Shown: positions 45,170 through 55,557, counted from the stretch's first letter. The stretch: DNA of 64,000 bases from Indibacter alkaliphilus LW1 (GCF_000295935.2 NZ_ALWO02000011.1:124001-188000); one strand, 5' to 3'. Program-made: numbers and translations. Notes: generated by a model not told the origin, from the sequence alone.

Positions 45170-45565
45170 TTAGTATACGTAGCAAAGTACTTCTCCACCG
45201 ATACCTTCAGTTCTTGCTTCCTTATCGGTCATTATGCCTTTGGAAGTAGAAAGAATGGCTACACCAAGTCCATTTATGACTCTTGGCAATTCTTCGTGTT
45301 TTACATATTTTCTCAAACCTGGCTTACTAATTCTGCTTAGGCTTACGATGGCATTTTGCTTAGTTGATGGGTTATATTTCAGCGCTATTTTGATGCTGCC
45401 CTGCGGGCCTTCATCTACGAATTTATAGTTCTGAATGTATCCCTTATCATGAAGCACCTTCGTGATTTCCTTCTTGACATTAGAAGCAGGTATCTCAACG
45501 ATTCTATGAGAAGCCTTGATGGCATTTCTCAATCTTGTCAGATAATCAGCTATTGGATCAGTCAT
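45170..45565 (-). CDS. rpsH: 30S ribosomal protein S8
   Basis: Primary 16S central-domain binder and classic translational repressor of the spc operon. 131 residues: MTDPIADYLTRLRNAIKASH, core ISKPGLRKYVKHEELPRV and the C-terminal GIGGEVLCYVY. An 85-bp gap upstream holds a TAACTTTG box and a hairpin at the predicted transcript start, so it may have its own promoter. Confidence 0.98.
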   Translation of the reverse strand: MTDPIADYLTRLRNAIKASHRIVEIPASNVKKEITKVLHDKGYIQNYKFVDEGPQGSIKIALKYNPSTKQNAIVSLSRISKPGLRKYVKHEELPRVINGLGVAILSTSKGIMTDKEARTEGIGGEVLCYVY

Positions 45566-45587
45566 AATTATATAAGTCTAACTACAC

Positions 45588-45613
45588 AGCCCCTTTTCGG
45601 GCGTGCAAAGTTA
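45588..45613 (-). promoter_or_regulatory. Internal promoter half-site and hairpin before rpsH
   Basis: On the minus strand TAACTTTG (45613-45606) is followed by CACGCCC-GAAAAG-GGGC-T-GTG, which can fold as a 7-bp hairpin with one bulge. No TTG lies at -33. The arrangement resembles the rplC promoter (TAACTTTGCAGTCC and a GGGCCC palindrome). Confidence 0.45.
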
Positions 45614-45650
45614 CACAATGATTTTTAGAATAAAAACTCTTGTTAATATT

Positions 45651-45920
45651 TTACCAGCTAGACTTAGTGACTCCAGGTATTTTCCCAGCTGATGCCATTT
45701 CTCTGAATGTCACCCTATTGATACCGAATTTTCTCATGTACCCTTTTGGACGACCAGTCAATTTACATCTGTTGTGCAATCTAACTGGAGATGAATTTTT
45801 GGGTAATTTATCCAAACCCTCATAGTCTCCTGCAGCTTTAAGTTCAGCTCTCTTCTTAGCATATTTTGCTACTAAACGCTCTCTTTTTCTTTCGCGCGCT
45901 TTAAGTGACTCTCTTGCCAT
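45651..45920 (-). CDS. rpsN: 30S ribosomal protein S14, zinc-free form
   Basis: Head protein needed for late 30S assembly. 89 residues, slightly shorter than the 101-residue E. coli form, with [20 protein letters not shown] and the C-terminal PGVTKSSW. Only one cysteine is present, so the zinc-ribbon of the C+ form is missing. It is 2 bp after rplE and 85 bp before rpsH. Confidence 0.97.
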   Translation of the reverse strand: MARESLKARERKRERLVAKYAKKRAELKAAGDYEGLDKLPKNSSPVRLHNRCKLTGRPKGYMRKFGINRVTFREMASAGKIPGVTKSSW

Positions 45921-45922
45921 AA

Positions 45923-46483
45923 TTAATTTTGGTTGTTTTTGTTAACGAAAGGCATCCCCAAAGCTTTCAAAAGTGCATGACTTTCTTCATCTGTATTGGC
46001 TGTGGTCACAAAAGTGATATCCATACCAGAGATTCTATTAACTTTTTCAATGCTTATTTCTGGGAAGATAATTTGCTCAGTAACACCTAAGGTGTAATTG
46101 CCCCTTCCGTCAAAACCTTTGTCGCTTATCCCTTTGAAATCTCTAACCCTTGGCAAAGCAACGGTCATCAATCGATCCAGGAATTCATACATTTTGTCTC
46201 CTCTTAAAGTGACTTTTGCACCAATAGGCATTCCTTCTCTCAACTTGAAGTTAGAGACTGAATTTTTTGCAATCGTCGCAACAGCCCTCTGGCCAGCGAT
46301 CAAGCTTAATTCTTCAACTCCCTGATCAACCAACTTTTTGTCTGCTACCGCAGCACCGATACCTTTGTTAATGACTATTTTCGTAAGCTTAGGCACCTCC
46401 ATGATTGAAGAATACTGAAACTTTTCTTTTAAAGCAGGAACGATTTCCTTATTGTATCTTTCTTTAACTCTAGGTTTAGCCAT
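45923..46483 (-). CDS. rplE: 50S ribosomal protein L5
   Basis: 5S rRNA and P-site tRNA contact protein of the central protuberance. 186 residues with [19 protein letters not shown] near the N-terminus, [19 protein letters not shown] and the C-terminal [17 protein letters not shown]. It overlaps rplX by 8 bp, indicating translational coupling. Confidence 0.98.
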   Translation of the reverse strand: MAKPRVKERYNKEIVPALKEKFQYSSIMEVPKLTKIVINKGIGAAVADKKLVDQGVEELSLIAGQRAVATIAKNSVSNFKLREGMPIGAKVTLRGDKMYEFLDRLMTVALPRVRDFKGISDKGFDGRGNYTLGVTEQIIFPEISIEKVNRISGMDITFVTTANTDEESHALLKALGMPFVNKNNQN

Positions 46484-46820
46484 TGATCACCTCCCCTGTT
46501 TTCTTAGAATACCTTACTAATTTACCATTCTCTCCAGCCTTTCTACCTGTTCTTGTAGCCTCACCAGTTTTGGGATCTACGAGCATCAGGTTACTGATAT
46601 GGATTGAAGCTTCTCTTTTTTCGATGCCACCCTGCGGATTATTTGCAGTTGGTTTTACGTGCTTGGTTACCATGTTCAAGCCTTCAACGAAAGCTCTTTT
46701 TTTGGTAAGATCTACAGAGAGTATTTTTCCCGTTTTGCCTTTGTCATCACCCGACAATACCTTTACAGTATCTCCGGTTTTAACATGTAGCTTGGGCTGT
46801 TTATTAAATTTCCTTTCCAT
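46476..46820 (-). CDS. rplX: 50S ribosomal protein L24
   Basis: Assembly initiator near the peptide exit. 114 residues, about ten more than E. coli. The KOW motif is visible around [19 protein letters not shown] (residues 17-35), and [18 protein letters not shown] follows. It lies 2 bp after rplN and overlaps rplE by 8 bp. Confidence 0.98.
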   Translation of the reverse strand: MERKFNKQPKLHVKTGDTVKVLSGDDKGKTGKILSVDLTKKRAFVEGLNMVTKHVKPTANNPQGGIEKREASIHISNLMLVDPKTGEATRTGRKAGENGKLVRYSKKTGEVING

Positions 46821-46822
46821 AA

Positions 46823-47191
46823 TTACAATACTTCTGGGGCCAAAGATACGATTTTCATAAACTGCTTGTCTCTCAATTCTCTAGCCACAGGGCCGAAAAT
46901 ACGAGTACCTCTTGGCTCGTCATTGTTATTCAAAAGTACGGCAGCATTATCTTCAAATCTGATGTATGAACCGTCTTTTCTTCTGATTTCCTTCTTCGTT
47001 CTCACGATAACCGCTTTTGAAACGGTACCTTTTTTCATATTGGAGGAAGATAGAGCTGATTTTACAGTTACTACAACCTTATCGCCTATGGAAGCATACC
47101 TTTTTCTTGTACCTCCCAAAACGCGGATCACTAGTACTTCTTTAGCACCGGAGTTGTCCGCTACACCTAGTCTCGATTCTTGTTGTATCAT
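46823..47191 (-). CDS. rplN: 50S ribosomal protein L14
   Basis: Intersubunit-bridge protein and binding site of RsfS. 122 residues, the standard length: [52 protein letters not shown], and the C-terminal [18 protein letters not shown]. Two bases separate it from rpsQ and from rplX. Confidence 0.98.
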   Translation of the reverse strand: MIQQESRLGVADNSGAKEVLVIRVLGGTRKRYASIGDKVVVTVKSALSSSNMKKGTVSKAVIVRTKKEIRRKDGSYIRFEDNAAVLLNNNDEPRGTRIFGPVARELRDKQFMKIVSLAPEVL

Positions 47192-47193
47192 AA

Positions 47194-47457
47194 TTACTTA
47201 GCTCTTTCAATTATTTCAACTAATCTCCAACGCTTGTTCTTACTCAGCGGACGAGTTTCGCTAATTTTGACGATATCGCCTTCTTTAGCATCATTTGTCT
47301 CATCATGAGCCATAAATTTTGTAGTCTTAGCAACGAACTTACCGTAAATTGGGTGCTTAACCCTTCTTTCAACGGCAACCGTAATGGATTTATCCATCTT
47401 GTTGCTGACTACCTTTCCTATTCTTTCTTTTCGAAGATTTCTCTCAGTAGTAGCCAT
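47194..47457 (-). CDS. rpsQ: 30S ribosomal protein S17
   Basis: OB-fold protein binding 16S helix 11. 87 residues with [19 protein letters not shown] at the start, [18 protein letters not shown] and the family signature [18 protein letters not shown]. It lies 7 bp after rpmC and 2 bp before rplN. Confidence 0.98.
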   Translation of the reverse strand: MATTERNLRKERIGKVVSNKMDKSITVAVERRVKHPIYGKFVAKTTKFMAHDETNDAKEGDIVKISETRPLSKNKRWRLVEIIERAK

Positions 47458-47464
47458 TCTAGTA

Positions 47465-47659
47465 TTATTTAGCTAGTTTTTTTGAAGTCAAAGTCGTCAT
47501 CAATCTTGCGATCAAGCGCTTGGATTCCTTTAATTTGTTCGGATTCTCAATAGGAGAGATGGCATGAGCGAATCTTAACTTGGTCAAGTTTTCCTTCTCA
47601 GCGGCTATTCTCTCAATGATTTCACTTTCGGAAAGTGATCTGATTTCTGAGTTTTTCAT
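47465..47659 (-). CDS. rpmC: 50S ribosomal protein L29
   Basis: Small helical protein at the tunnel exit, part of the signal-recognition-particle and trigger-factor platform. 64 residues: [39 protein letters not shown] and [11 protein letters not shown], forming the two antiparallel helices. It is 8 bp after rplP. Confidence 0.97.
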   Translation of the reverse strand: MKNSEIRSLSESEIIERIAAEKENLTKLRFAHAISPIENPNKLKESKRLIARLMTTLTSKKLAK

Positions 47660-47667
47660 AGTCTTAT

Positions 47668-48087
47668 TTATCCAACGTAATCCCTACGTACTACGAATTT
47701 TGTACTTACTGGAAGTTTTTGCTGCGCTAATCTTAAAGCTTCTTGAGCAACTTCCAAACTTACACCTGTAGCTTCAAAAAGGATAGTTCCTGGTTTAATT
47801 ACAGCAACCCAGTATTCTGGAGCACCTTTACCTTTACCCATACGAACCTCTGCAGGCTTTTTAGTGATAGGTTTGTCAGGGAATATTCTAATCCATACTT
47901 GTCCTTCTCTCTTCATAGCTCTCGTCATTGCGATACGAGCTGCCTCGATCTGACGAGAAGTAATCCAACCTGCCTCAAGGGACTTGATACCAAAGTTGCC
48001 AAAGGAGAGCGTATGTCCCCTTTGAGCCAAACCTTTGACTCTGCCCTTGTGCATTTTTCTATATTTAGTTCTTTTTGGCTGTAACAT
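47668..48087 (-). CDS. rplP: 50S ribosomal protein L16
   Basis: Organises the A-site finger and is needed for tRNA accommodation. 139 residues: [58 protein letters not shown]. The length is standard. It lies 23 bp after rpsC. Confidence 0.98.
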   Translation of the reverse strand: MLQPKRTKYRKMHKGRVKGLAQRGHTLSFGNFGIKSLEAGWITSRQIEAARIAMTRAMKREGQVWIRIFPDKPITKKPAEVRMGKGKGAPEYWVAVIKPGTILFEATGVSLEVAQEALRLAQQKLPVSTKFVVRRDYVG

Positions 48088-48110
48088 GATTTCTCACTTA
48101 TAAGGTGAAA

Positions 48111-48845
48111 TTAGTTATTTCTCTTTCTTCTCTTTGGTCCGCCTTCTCTTCTCTTTCCTCTGGCGTTACCACTACCTTTCGGTTCATTAGCAGCACCTAC
48201 GTTAGGGGAAAGATCTCTTTTACCATAAACTTCTCCCTTGAAAATCCACACTTTGATTCCAATGATTCCGTATACAGTGTTAGCTTCAGAAATAGCATAA
48301 TCAATATCAGCTCTAAGTGTATGCAAAGGAATTCTACCCTCTTTGTACATTTCAGATCTTGCCATTTCTGCACCTCCAAGTCTTCCTGAAAGCTTGATTT
48401 TAATCCCTTCAGCACCTACTCTCATTGTAGCTGCAATGGATTGCTTCATTGCTCTTCTAAATGAAATTCGGGCCTGTAATTGTTGTGCGATGGACTCACC
48501 TACCAATTTGGCATCAAGTTCAGGTCTTTTAATTTCAAAAATATTGATCTGAACATCTTTGTTAGTCAATTTTTTGAGTTCTTCTTTCAGTTTATCAACT
48601 TCAGCTCCACCTTTCCCGATAACAACTCCCGGACGAGCCGTGTGTATGGTAAGGGTGATTCTTTTAAGTGTTCTTTCAATGATTACCTTAGAGATTCCTC
48701 CTTTTGGAATTCTGGCAAGGACATACTTTCTGATTTGCTGGTCTTCATACAACTTCTCAGCAAAGTCTTTACCTCCGTACCAATTGGATTCCCAACCTTT
48801 GATAACACCAAGCCTAAAACCAATAGGGTTTACTTTTTGTCCCAT
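48111..48845 (-). CDS. rpsC: 30S ribosomal protein S3
   Basis: Forms the mRNA entry channel and helicase with S4 and S5. 244 residues: [20 protein letters not shown], type II KH domain with [18 protein letters not shown]-terminal domain with [20 protein letters not shown]-like sequence. A basic tail ([14 protein letters not shown]) extends beyond the E. coli length of 233. It is 9 bp after rplV. Confidence 0.98.
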   Translation of the reverse strand: MGQKVNPIGFRLGVIKGWESNWYGGKDFAEKLYEDQQIRKYVLARIPKGGISKVIIERTLKRITLTIHTARPGVVIGKGGAEVDKLKEELKKLTNKDVQINIFEIKRPELDAKLVGESIAQQLQARISFRRAMKQSIAATMRVGAEGIKIKLSGRLGGAEMARSEMYKEGRIPLHTLRADIDYAISEANTVYGIIGIKVWIFKGEVYGKRDLSPNVGAANEPKGSGNARGKRREGGPKRRKRNN

Positions 48846-48854
48846 AGTCTGATT

Positions 48855-49247
48855 TTAATTAGATTTTTCAGTTGTTTCTACTACATCAGCGGTAACTTCG
48901 TCATAGTTGATTGCATCTACTACAAGGGTTACATGATTTGATCTTTTACGGATTCTATGAGCTCTACCCTGTGGAGCCGGTCTCAACCTTTTCAACATAC
49001 GTCCACCATCAACGAAGATAGTCTTCACATATAGGTCAGCTTCCTCAAGCTTCTCGTCAGGGTTTTTAGCCTGCCAGTTGGCAACTGCAGAAAGTAAAAG
49101 TTTCTCCAGCTTGATTGCACCATGATTTGGAGTAAACTTCAAAATACTTAGCGCATCTCCTACTCTTTTACCTCTAACAAGGTCAGCTACCAAACGCATT
49201 TTGCGTGTAGAAGTAGGAACATTATTTAATCTTGCTATTGCTTCCAT
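48855..49247 (-). CDS. rplV: 50S ribosomal protein L22
   Basis: Lines the nascent-peptide tunnel; its loop is a macrolide-resistance site. 130 residues with [20 protein letters not shown] at the N-terminus and the tunnel hairpin around [19 protein letters not shown], of wild-type appearance. A short acidic tail ([10 protein letters not shown]) follows. It is 2 bp after rpsS. Confidence 0.98.
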   Translation of the reverse strand: MEAIARLNNVPTSTRKMRLVADLVRGKRVGDALSILKFTPNHGAIKLEKLLLSAVANWQAKNPDEKLEEADLYVKTIFVDGGRMLKRLRPAPQGRAHRIRKRSNHVTLVVDAINYDEVTADVVETTEKSN

Positions 49248-49249
49248 GA

Positions 49250-49528
49250 TTATCTCTTTCCTTTATCTTTTTTGGCGATGTGACCTCTAAAGTTTCTAGT
49301 AGGTGCAAATTCTCCTAGCTTATGACCTACCATGTTATCTGTTACAAACACAGGAATAAATTTATTCCCATTATGCACAGCAAAGGTATGTCCAACGAAA
49401 TCCGGAGATATCATAGATCTCCTTGACCATGTTTTGATCACGGACTTTTTCCCGGATTCGTTCATTACATCTACTTTTTTCGCCAAGTGATGCTCTATAT
49501 AAGGACCTTTTTTTAATGAACGTGCCAT
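49250..49528 (-). CDS. rpsS: 30S ribosomal protein S19
   Basis: Head protein contacting the A-site tRNA and S13. 92 residues, as in E. coli: [38 protein letters not shown] and [15 protein letters not shown]. Two bases separate it from rplB and from rplV. Confidence 0.98.
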   Translation of the reverse strand: MARSLKKGPYIEHHLAKKVDVMNESGKKSVIKTWSRRSMISPDFVGHTFAVHNGNKFIPVFVTDNMVGHKLGEFAPTRNFRGHIAKKDKGKR

Positions 49529-49530
49529 AA

Positions 49531-50355
49531 TTATTTGGTTCTTTTACTGATGATGAATTTGTTAGAATACTTTTTACGAGATCTGGTTTTCTTACCCTTA
49601 GCGAGTAATCCAGTTCTTGATCTCGGATGACCTCCTGAGGAGCGCCCTTCACCACCACCCATTGGGTGATCTACAGGGTTCATTGCAACACCTCTAGTTC
49701 TTGGTCTCTTTCCTAACCAACGATTTCTACCAGCCTTACCAAGCACAACATTCATGTGGTCACCGTTCGATACTGTACCAACAGTGGCCATACATTCGCC
49801 CAGAACAAGCCTCATTTCACCTGAAGGTAATTTTACTGTTACGTACTTACCATCTCTAGCTACTACTTGACCATATCCACCAGCACTTCTTGCCAAAGCT
49901 GCACCTTTTCCAGGCTTAAGCTCAATGTTATGGACAATAGTACCAAGTGGAACACTCTTCAATTTCATTGCATTGCCCACTTCAGGAGCAACTATTTCTC
50001 CAGAAACTACTGTCTGACCAATTTCCAATCCTTCCGGAGCGATAATATAGGCCTTTGCACCATCTACATAATATAGAAGTGCAATCCTTGCAGTCCTGTT
50101 TGGATCGTATTCTACAGCTTTAACAACTGCTGGTACTCCAAACTTATTTCTTTTGAAATCAATGACTCTATATCTTTGCTTATGACCTCCACCTATGTAT
50201 CGGGAAGTCATTTTACCTGAATTATTTCTACCACCTGATTTTGACTTAGGAGCCAAAAGAGATTTCTCTGGCGATGATTTGGTAATCTCATCAAATGCCG
50301 GAGCGACTCTAAATCTGGTTCCTGGGGTTACAGGCTTTAATTTTTTAACTGCCAT
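49531..50355 (-). CDS. rplB: 50S ribosomal protein L2
   Basis: Binds near the peptidyl-transferase centre and is required for subunit joining. 274 residues with SH3-like and OB domains and the C-terminal signature [17 protein letters not shown], including the conserved His near the active site. The basic end ([20 protein letters not shown]) is typical. It is 13 bp after rplW. Confidence 0.98.
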   Translation of the reverse strand: MAVKKLKPVTPGTRFRVAPAFDEITKSSPEKSLLAPKSKSGGRNNSGKMTSRYIGGGHKQRYRVIDFKRNKFGVPAVVKAVEYDPNRTARIALLYYVDGAKAYIIAPEGLEIGQTVVSGEIVAPEVGNAMKLKSVPLGTIVHNIELKPGKGAALARSAGGYGQVVARDGKYVTVKLPSGEMRLVLGECMATVGTVSNGDHMNVVLGKAGRNRWLGKRPRTRGVAMNPVDHPMGGGEGRSSGGHPRSRTGLLAKGKKTRSRKKYSNKFIISKRTK

Positions 50356-50368
50356 GATTATGATTCAA

Positions 50369-50656
50369 TTAAATTTCTCCGTAAAAATCAATTATATCAC
50401 CTTCTGCTACCTGTACGATAGCCTTTTTGAAGGCATTGCTGAAACCGGATACGATTTTGGTCTTTGTATATCTCGTCTTCGGCTTACCTGCATACCTCAT
50501 TGTACGCACATCCACCACTTTGACATCATACATTTTCTCTACGGCTCTTTTGATCTCTGGCTTAGAAGCTTTCTTCTCAACAATGAATCCGTAAACCCCT
50601 TGTTCGTTCATCGCAGAAATCTTTTCCGTAATCAAAGGTTTTTTTAGTATATCCAT
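50369..50656 (-). CDS. rplW: 50S ribosomal protein L23
   Basis: Tunnel-exit docking site for trigger factor and SRP. 95 residues: MDILKKPLITEKISAMNEQG, FIVEKKASKPEIKRAVEKMY and the C-terminal YTKTKIVSGFSNAFKKAIV. It is 3 bp after rplD and 13 bp before rplB. Confidence 0.98.
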   Translation of the reverse strand: MDILKKPLITEKISAMNEQGVYGFIVEKKASKPEIKRAVEKMYDVKVVDVRTMRYAGKPKTRYTKTKIVSGFSNAFKKAIVQVAEGDIIDFYGEI

Positions 50657-50659
50657 TTT

Positions 50660-51289
50660 TTACTTCAATAAAAGGGTTTCCAACTTGCTTACTGAACCTT
50701 CACACAATACTAAATTGTCTGCATTAAGCAACTCATAAGTATTGATGCTATCAACAGTAACCACCTTTGCTTTAGGTAAATTTCTGCTGGACAAATAAAC
50801 GTGCTTGTCATTTTCTGGAAGAACCAATAAAGTCTTCTTATCTGATAAAGAAAGCCCATTCAAAAAAGTGATGTAGTTTTTTGTCTTAGAAGTTTCAAAA
50901 GAAACGTTCTCAAGGACTGTCAAACTATTCTCTTTTGCTTTATATGTTAAAGCAGACTTTCTTGCCAATTGCTTCAATTTTTTATTCAGCTTAAAGGAGT
51001 AATCCCTTGGTCTTGGACCGAATACTCTACCTCCACCTTTGAACAAAGGAGATTTGATAGATCCAGCTCTGGCACCACCGGTCCCTTTTTGCTTCTTGAT
51101 CTTCTTGGTAGAACCCGCAATTTCATTTCTTTCTTTGGCTTTATGAGTACCTTGTCTCTGGTTAGCCAAATATTGTTTTACATCCAGATAGATCGCATGA
51201 TCATTAGGCTCAATGGCGAAAATGTCATCAGAAAGACTAATCTTCCTACCTGTGTCTTCTCCGTTTTGTTTTAATACTGCTAATTCCAT
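50660..51289 (-). CDS. rplD: 50S ribosomal protein L4
   Basis: Tunnel protein and, in proteobacteria, repressor of the S10 operon. 209 residues; the long tunnel loop includes [20 protein letters not shown] and [13 protein letters not shown], with no obvious macrolide-resistance change. It lies 4 bp after rplC. Whether L4 regulates the leader at 51927-51985 is unknown. Confidence 0.98.
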   Translation of the reverse strand: MELAVLKQNGEDTGRKISLSDDIFAIEPNDHAIYLDVKQYLANQRQGTHKAKERNEIAGSTKKIKKQKGTGGARAGSIKSPLFKGGGRVFGPRPRDYSFKLNKKLKQLARKSALTYKAKENSLTVLENVSFETSKTKNYITFLNGLSLSDKKTLLVLPENDKHVYLSSRNLPKAKVVTVDSINTYELLNADNLVLCEGSVSKLETLLLK

Positions 51290-51293
51290 ATGC

Positions 51294-51926
51294 TTACTTC
51301 TCTAGGATAACGAAAGAATTTTTTGGACCAGGAACAGAGCCACTAACCAATAGCAAGTTCTTTTCTGGATAGATTTTCAAAACCTTAAGGTTAATCACCT
51401 TAACTCTGTCACCACCGGTTCTTCCTGCCATTCTCATACCTTTAAATACTCTTGAAGGCCAAGAACAAGCACCGATAGATCCAGGGTGTCTTTGTCTGTT
51501 ATGCTGACCGTGTGTTTGACCACCTACACCAGCAAATCCATGTCTTTTTACTACACCTTGGAAACCTTTACCTTTTGAAGTTCCGATAGCATCCACGAAG
51601 TCTCCTTCGATAAATATCTGCCCAGCTTCCAAAGTTTTCCCAAGATCAACCTGACCTTCGAATTCGACCCTAAAGTCTCTGAATTCAACAACTTTCTGCT
51701 TTGGCGTAGTACCGGCCTTTTTGAAATGCCCGATAAGTGGCTTAGGAGTGTTCTTCTCCTTACGCTCACCATATGCCAATTGAACAGCGTTGTACCCGTC
51801 TGTTTCTAAATTTTTTACTTGCGTCACTACGCAAGGACCAGCTTCTATTAGCGTGCATGCGACGTTACGTCCATCGGCACTGAAAATGCTAGTCATACCT
51901 ACTTTTTTTCCTATTATTCCAGACAT
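51294..51926 (-). CDS. rplC: 50S ribosomal protein L3
   Basis: Assembly initiator reaching toward the peptidyl-transferase centre. From [15 protein letters not shown] at 51926 it has 210 residues; an in-frame ATG at 51992 would add 22 residues and overlaps the -7 promoter box, so it is rejected. The methylated loop [15 protein letters not shown] and [13 protein letters not shown] are present. It is the first gene after the promoter at 51990-52019. Confidence 0.97.
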   Translation of the reverse strand: MSGIIGKKVGMTSIFSADGRNVACTLIEAGPCVVTQVKNLETDGYNAVQLAYGERKEKNTPKPLIGHFKKAGTTPKQKVVEFRDFRVEFEGQVDLGKTLEAGQIFIEGDFVDAIGTSKGKGFQGVVKRHGFAGVGGQTHGQHNRQRHPGSIGACSWPSRVFKGMRMAGRTGGDRVKVINLKVLKIYPEKNLLLVSGSVPGPKNSFVILEK

Positions 51927-51989
51927 CTTCTGTTGTATAATAATCTTGAATCCCAAGTGCTTACGCAAAAGGGCCCTTTTTAAGGACTG

Positions 51990-52019
51990 CAAAGTTAGAA
52001 ATTAATATTCAGCTAACAA
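51990..52019 (-). promoter_or_regulatory. Promoter of the rplC (S10-type) operon
   Basis: Minus strand: TTG (52019-52017), 19 bp, TAACTTTG (51997-51990), a full Bacteroidota promoter. The start is expected near 51985, giving a leader of about 60 nt. The leader begins with CAGTCC, and a perfect palindrome AAAAGGGCCCTTTT (51967-51980) follows directly. Confidence 0.8.
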
Positions 52020-52126
52020 ACCCCAACTTTAATATTTTCAAATATTTACGAAAATAAATTTGGATTTTAGGAGCTAAACCAAACCTCACAATCATATTAA
52101 TAAATTAATTGAGCAGAAGACAAAAG

Positions 52127-52157
52127 AAAAACCCATCCACCGGAGCGGACAGGTTTT
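52127..52157 (-). terminator. Terminator after rpsJ
   Basis: Minus transcript: AAAACCTGTCC, loop, GGATGGGTTTT, then TCTTTTG; stem of about 11 pairs including G-U pairs. It lies 24-54 bp after rpsJ and splits rpsJ from the rest of the S10 genes. Confidence 0.65.
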
Positions 52158-52180
52158 TAATTTGCTTAAGATCAATTCTG

Positions 52181-52486
52181 TCAGACTTTGATTTCTACAT
52201 CTACTCCACTTGGAAGCTCGATCTTCATCAAGGCGTCTACAGTTTTTGAACTATTGCTGTAAATGTCAACCAGTCTCTTGTAAGTACAAAGCTGGTATTG
52301 GTCTCTGGCTTTTTTATTCACATGAGGTGATTTAAGCACAGTGAACTTTTCTTTCTTTGTTGGCAATGGAATCGGACCCACAACTATGGCTCCTGTTGAT
52401 TTCACTGCTTTGACGATCTTTTCTGATGACTTATCCACCAGACTATGATCGTATGATTTTAGTTTTATTCTGATTTTCTGATTCAT
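52181..52486 (-). CDS. rpsJ: 30S ribosomal protein S10
   Basis: Head protein, also NusE in transcription antitermination. From [20 protein letters not shown] at 52486 it has 101 residues. The in-frame start at 52528 lies inside fusA and would add 14 residues, so it is rejected. [20 protein letters not shown] is the conserved loop. It follows fusA by 13 bp, with no tuf gene between, and a terminator follows, so it belongs to the str transcript. Confidence 0.97.
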   Translation of the reverse strand: MNQKIRIKLKSYDHSLVDKSSEKIVKAVKSTGAIVVGPIPLPTKKEKFTVLKSPHVNKKARDQYQLCTYKRLVDIYSNSSKTVDALMKIELPSGVDVEIKV

Positions 52487-52499
52487 TTTCTTCTGGGGT

Positions 52500-54620
52500 T
52501 TAGGCTTTTTCACCTTTAACTTTAGCAATCACAGTCTCAGCAATATTTGACGGTACTGACTCATAATGAGAGAAAGTCAAAGATGCTGTGGCTCTACCTG
52601 AGGATATGGTCCTGAGATCAGTCACATAACCAAACAATTCTGACAAAGGAACAGAAGCCTTGATCACGGAGGAAGTGCCTTTAGTATCCATACCTTTCAT
52701 CAAACCTCTTCTCCTGTTGAGATCACCGGTAATTGGACCTGTGTACTCATCTGGGGTTACAACGTCTACTGCCATAATCGGCTCAAGCAACTGTGGCCTG
52801 GCTTTTTTCGCAGCTTCTTTGAAACCTATTCTTGCTGCAAGTTCAAAAGAAAGTGCATCTGAATCGACATCGTGGAAGGAACCATGGAAAAGTCTTACTT
52901 TCATGGATTCTATTGGATATCCTGCCAAAGGACCATTTTTCATAGCTTCAGCAAAACCCTTTTGAATGGCTGGAATAAATTCTTTAGGAATCACACCACC
53001 TACAATACCATTGACGAAGTCTAATCCTGGCTTAATTTCGCCAGTTTCAGGATCTGGATCTTTTGGTCCAAGTTCGAATACGATGTCCGCAAACTTACCT
53101 TTACCTCCGGTTTGTTTTTTGTAAACCTCTTTATGTTCAACAGAACCGAACAGAGCCTCTTTGTAAGCAACCTGAGGAGCACCTTGGTTGATTTCAACTT
53201 TAAATTCTCTTTTCAATCTGTCAATGATGATATCCAAGTGCAATTCCCCCATACCTCTAAGTATAGTCTGACCAGTTTCATGGTCAGTATTAACTTGTAG
53301 AGTTGGATCTTCTTCAACAAGTTTTGCAATTGCCATACCTAATTTATCAACATCAGCCTGAGTTTTTGGCTCAATAGCATATCCGATAACTGGTTCTGGG
53401 AAAATCATTGACTCTAACACTACTTTACGACTTTCGTCACAAAGCGTATCACCTGTTTTGATATCTTTAAACCCAACAACAGCACCAATATCACCGGCCT
53501 GAAGTCTTGGGATTTGATTTTGCTTGTTAGCGTGCATTTGGAACACCCTAGAAATACGCTCTTTGTTTCCAGAACGGCTATTGTAGACATAAGAACCAGA
53601 CTCTAGAACTCCAGAGTATGCTCTTACAAAACAAAGTCGTCCTACAAATGGGTCAGTAGCAATTTTGAATGCAAGGCCAGTAAATGGCTCACTTTCATTT
53701 GGAGAAATTCTTACATCTCTTTCTTCACTATCAAGCCCATGCGCAAAAATATCATCCTTATCCAATGGAGAAGGCAATAATTCCATCACAAGATCAAGCA
53801 TAGTCTGCACACCTTTATTTTTGAAAGAAGATCCACATACCATGGGGACAATTTTCATGTCAATAGTAGCAGCTCTCAAAGCTTTCAAAATTTCAGCTTC
53901 AGTGATTGAGTCTGGATCATCGAAGAATTTCTCCATCAATGATTCATCATAATCAGCTACAGCTTCCAATAGATGCTCTCTATACTCTGTCACTTCATCC
54001 TGCATGTCTTCAGGAATAGGAACTTCTTCAAAAGTCATCCCCATATCCTCTTCATTCCAAACGATAGCTCTGTTGTTGATCAAATCAACTACACCTCTGA
54101 ATTTATCTTCAGCTCCGATTGGAAGTTGCAAAGGAACAGCATAGCTCCCAAGCATTTCTTTCACTTGCTTACAAACTTCAAGGAAGTTAGCACCGGCACG
54201 GTCCATTTTATTTACGAATCCGATACGGGCTACTTTATAATTATCTGCCAATCTCCAGTTAGTCTCAGACTGAGGCTCTACTCCATCAACTGCACTAAAA
54301 AGAAAGACAAGACCATCTAATACTCTAAGGGATCTATTTACTTCAACAGTGAAGTCAACGTGACCTGGAGTATCGATGATGTTGATTTGGTATTTCTGAT
54401 CTCTGTAATTCCAAAAAACTGTGGTAGCCGCAGAAGTAATAGTGATACCTCTCTCCTGCTCTTGCGCCATCCAGTCCATTGTAGCAGCTCCATCATGGAC
54501 CTCCCCAATCTTATGACTGACCCCAGAGTAAAAAAGGATCCTCTCTGTAGTGGTCGTTTTTCCTGCGTCAATGTGTGCCGCAATTCCAATGTTCCTGGTA
54601 TATCTTAAATCTCTTGCCAT
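52500..54620 (-). CDS. fusA: Elongation factor G
   Basis: Translocation GTPase. 706 residues; G1 [15 protein letters not shown] (residues 14-28), G2 [10 protein letters not shown]3 DTPGHVDF and G4 NKMDRAGA are all present, with domains II-V after about 290. Domain IV includes [20 protein letters not shown]. It lies 7 bp after rpsG and 13 bp before rpsJ. It shows all features of the canonical factor rather than a fusidic-acid-resistance paralogue. Confidence 0.97.
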   Translation of the reverse strand: MARDLRYTRNIGIAAHIDAGKTTTTERILFYSGVSHKIGEVHDGAATMDWMAQEQERGITITSAATTVFWNYRDQKYQINIIDTPGHVDFTVEVNRSLRVLDGLVFLFSAVDGVEPQSETNWRLADNYKVARIGFVNKMDRAGANFLEVCKQVKEMLGSYAVPLQLPIGAEDKFRGVVDLINNRAIVWNEEDMGMTFEEVPIPEDMQDEVTEYREHLLEAVADYDESLMEKFFDDPDSITEAEILKALRAATIDMKIVPMVCGSSFKNKGVQTMLDLVMELLPSPLDKDDIFAHGLDSEERDVRISPNESEPFTGLAFKIATDPFVGRLCFVRAYSGVLESGSYVYNSRSGNKERISRVFQMHANKQNQIPRLQAGDIGAVVGFKDIKTGDTLCDESRKVVLESMIFPEPVIGYAIEPKTQADVDKLGMAIAKLVEEDPTLQVNTDHETGQTILRGMGELHLDIIIDRLKREFKVEINQGAPQVAYKEALFGSVEHKEVYKKQTGGKGKFADIVFELGPKDPDPETGEIKPGLDFVNGIVGGVIPKEFIPAIQKGFAEAMKNGPLAGYPIESMKVRLFHGSFHDVDSDALSFELAARIGFKEAAKKARPQLLEPIMAVDVVTPDEYTGPITGDLNRRRGLMKGMDTKGTSSVIKASVPLSELFGYVTDLRTISSGRATASLTFSHYESVPSNIAETVIAKVKGEKA

Positions 54621-54627
54621 CTTTTAA

Positions 54628-55095
54628 TTAAAATCTAAAGTGTGAGAATGCTTTGTTTGCTTCTGCCATTCTATGGGTATCGTCTTTCTTCTTAACAGCT
54701 GCACCTTCTCCTTTGGATGCGGAGATGATTTCACCTGCAAGTCTATCCATCATGGTCTTCTCACCCCTTTTTCTGGCATAAGTGATCATCCACTTGATCC
54801 CTAGGGACAATTTTCTTTCGGGTCTAACTTCCATCGGAACCTGGAACGTAGCACCACCAACCCTACGACTCTTCACCTCTACAGCTGGAGTAATATTGTT
54901 AAGCGCTTTTTTCCAAACCTCAAGACCGTTCTCACCTACTTTCTCTTCAACCTTCTCGACTGCATCGTAGAAGATTTTGTAAGCAATACTCTTCTTACCG
55001 TCCACCATCAGGCAGTTAACGAACTTCGTTACCAAAGTGTCGTTGAACTTTGGATCAGGAAGAATATATCTCTTCTTTGGTTTCGCTTTTCTCAT
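54628..55095 (-). CDS. rpsG: 30S ribosomal protein S7
   Basis: Primary binder of the 16S 3' major domain and, in E. coli, repressor of the str operon. 155 residues: [20 protein letters not shown], the helical core [20 protein letters not shown] and [16 protein letters not shown]. The C-terminus ends AFSHFRF, as in short-form S7. It is 22 bp after rpsL. Confidence 0.98.
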   Translation of the reverse strand: MRKAKPKKRYILPDPKFNDTLVTKFVNCLMVDGKKSIAYKIFYDAVEKVEEKVGENGLEVWKKALNNITPAVEVKSRRVGGATFQVPMEVRPERKLSLGIKWMITYARKRGEKTMMDRLAGEIISASKGEGAAVKKKDDTHRMAEANKAFSHFRF

Positions 55096-55117
55096 TTTTT
55101 TGTAATGTTTTAATCAA

Positions 55118-55507
55118 TTATTTTTTTGCTGCGGCCGCTTTGGGACGCTTAGCACCGTACTTAGAGCGACCTTGCTTACGGTCTTTAACTCCTGCTGTAT
55201 CAAGTGCACCTCTGATAATGTGGTAACGTACACCTGGAAGATCTTTAACACGACCACCTCTGATCAGGACGATAGAGTGCTCTTGCAAATTGTGACCTTC
55301 ACCTGGTATATAGGCGTTCACCTCTTTACCATTTGTCAACCTTACCCTTGCTACTTTTCTCATAGCGGAGTTAGGCTTCTTTGGAGTGGTAGTGTACACC
55401 CTGGTACATACACCTCTTCTTTGAGGACAAGCATCCAAAGCTCTGGACTTAGACTTGGTCTCAAGAGTGGTTCTACCTTTTCTTACTAACTGTTGTATAG
55501 TAGGCAT
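55118..55507 (-). CDS. rpsL: 30S ribosomal protein S12
   Basis: Decoding-site protein. 129 residues: [39 protein letters not shown] and [17 protein letters not shown]. The lysines at TPKKPNSA and VKDLPG are of the wild type, so no known streptomycin-resistance change is visible. The C-terminus is Lys/Ala rich. It is the first gene after the promoter at 55558-55587. Confidence 0.98.
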   Translation of the reverse strand: MPTIQQLVRKGRTTLETKSKSRALDACPQRRGVCTRVYTTTPKKPNSAMRKVARVRLTNGKEVNAYIPGEGHNLQEHSIVLIRGGRVKDLPGVRYHIIRGALDTAGVKDRKQGRSKYGAKRPKAAAAKK

Positions 55508-55557
55508 TTAATAGATAAAATTTATTTTACTTCCTTAAACTTGTGAATTTTGGACTG

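Noticed and set aside
51927-51992. Upstream ATG extending L3 by 22 residues
   Set aside because: It lies in the promoter region, and L3 normally begins at the [11 protein letters not shown] methionine.
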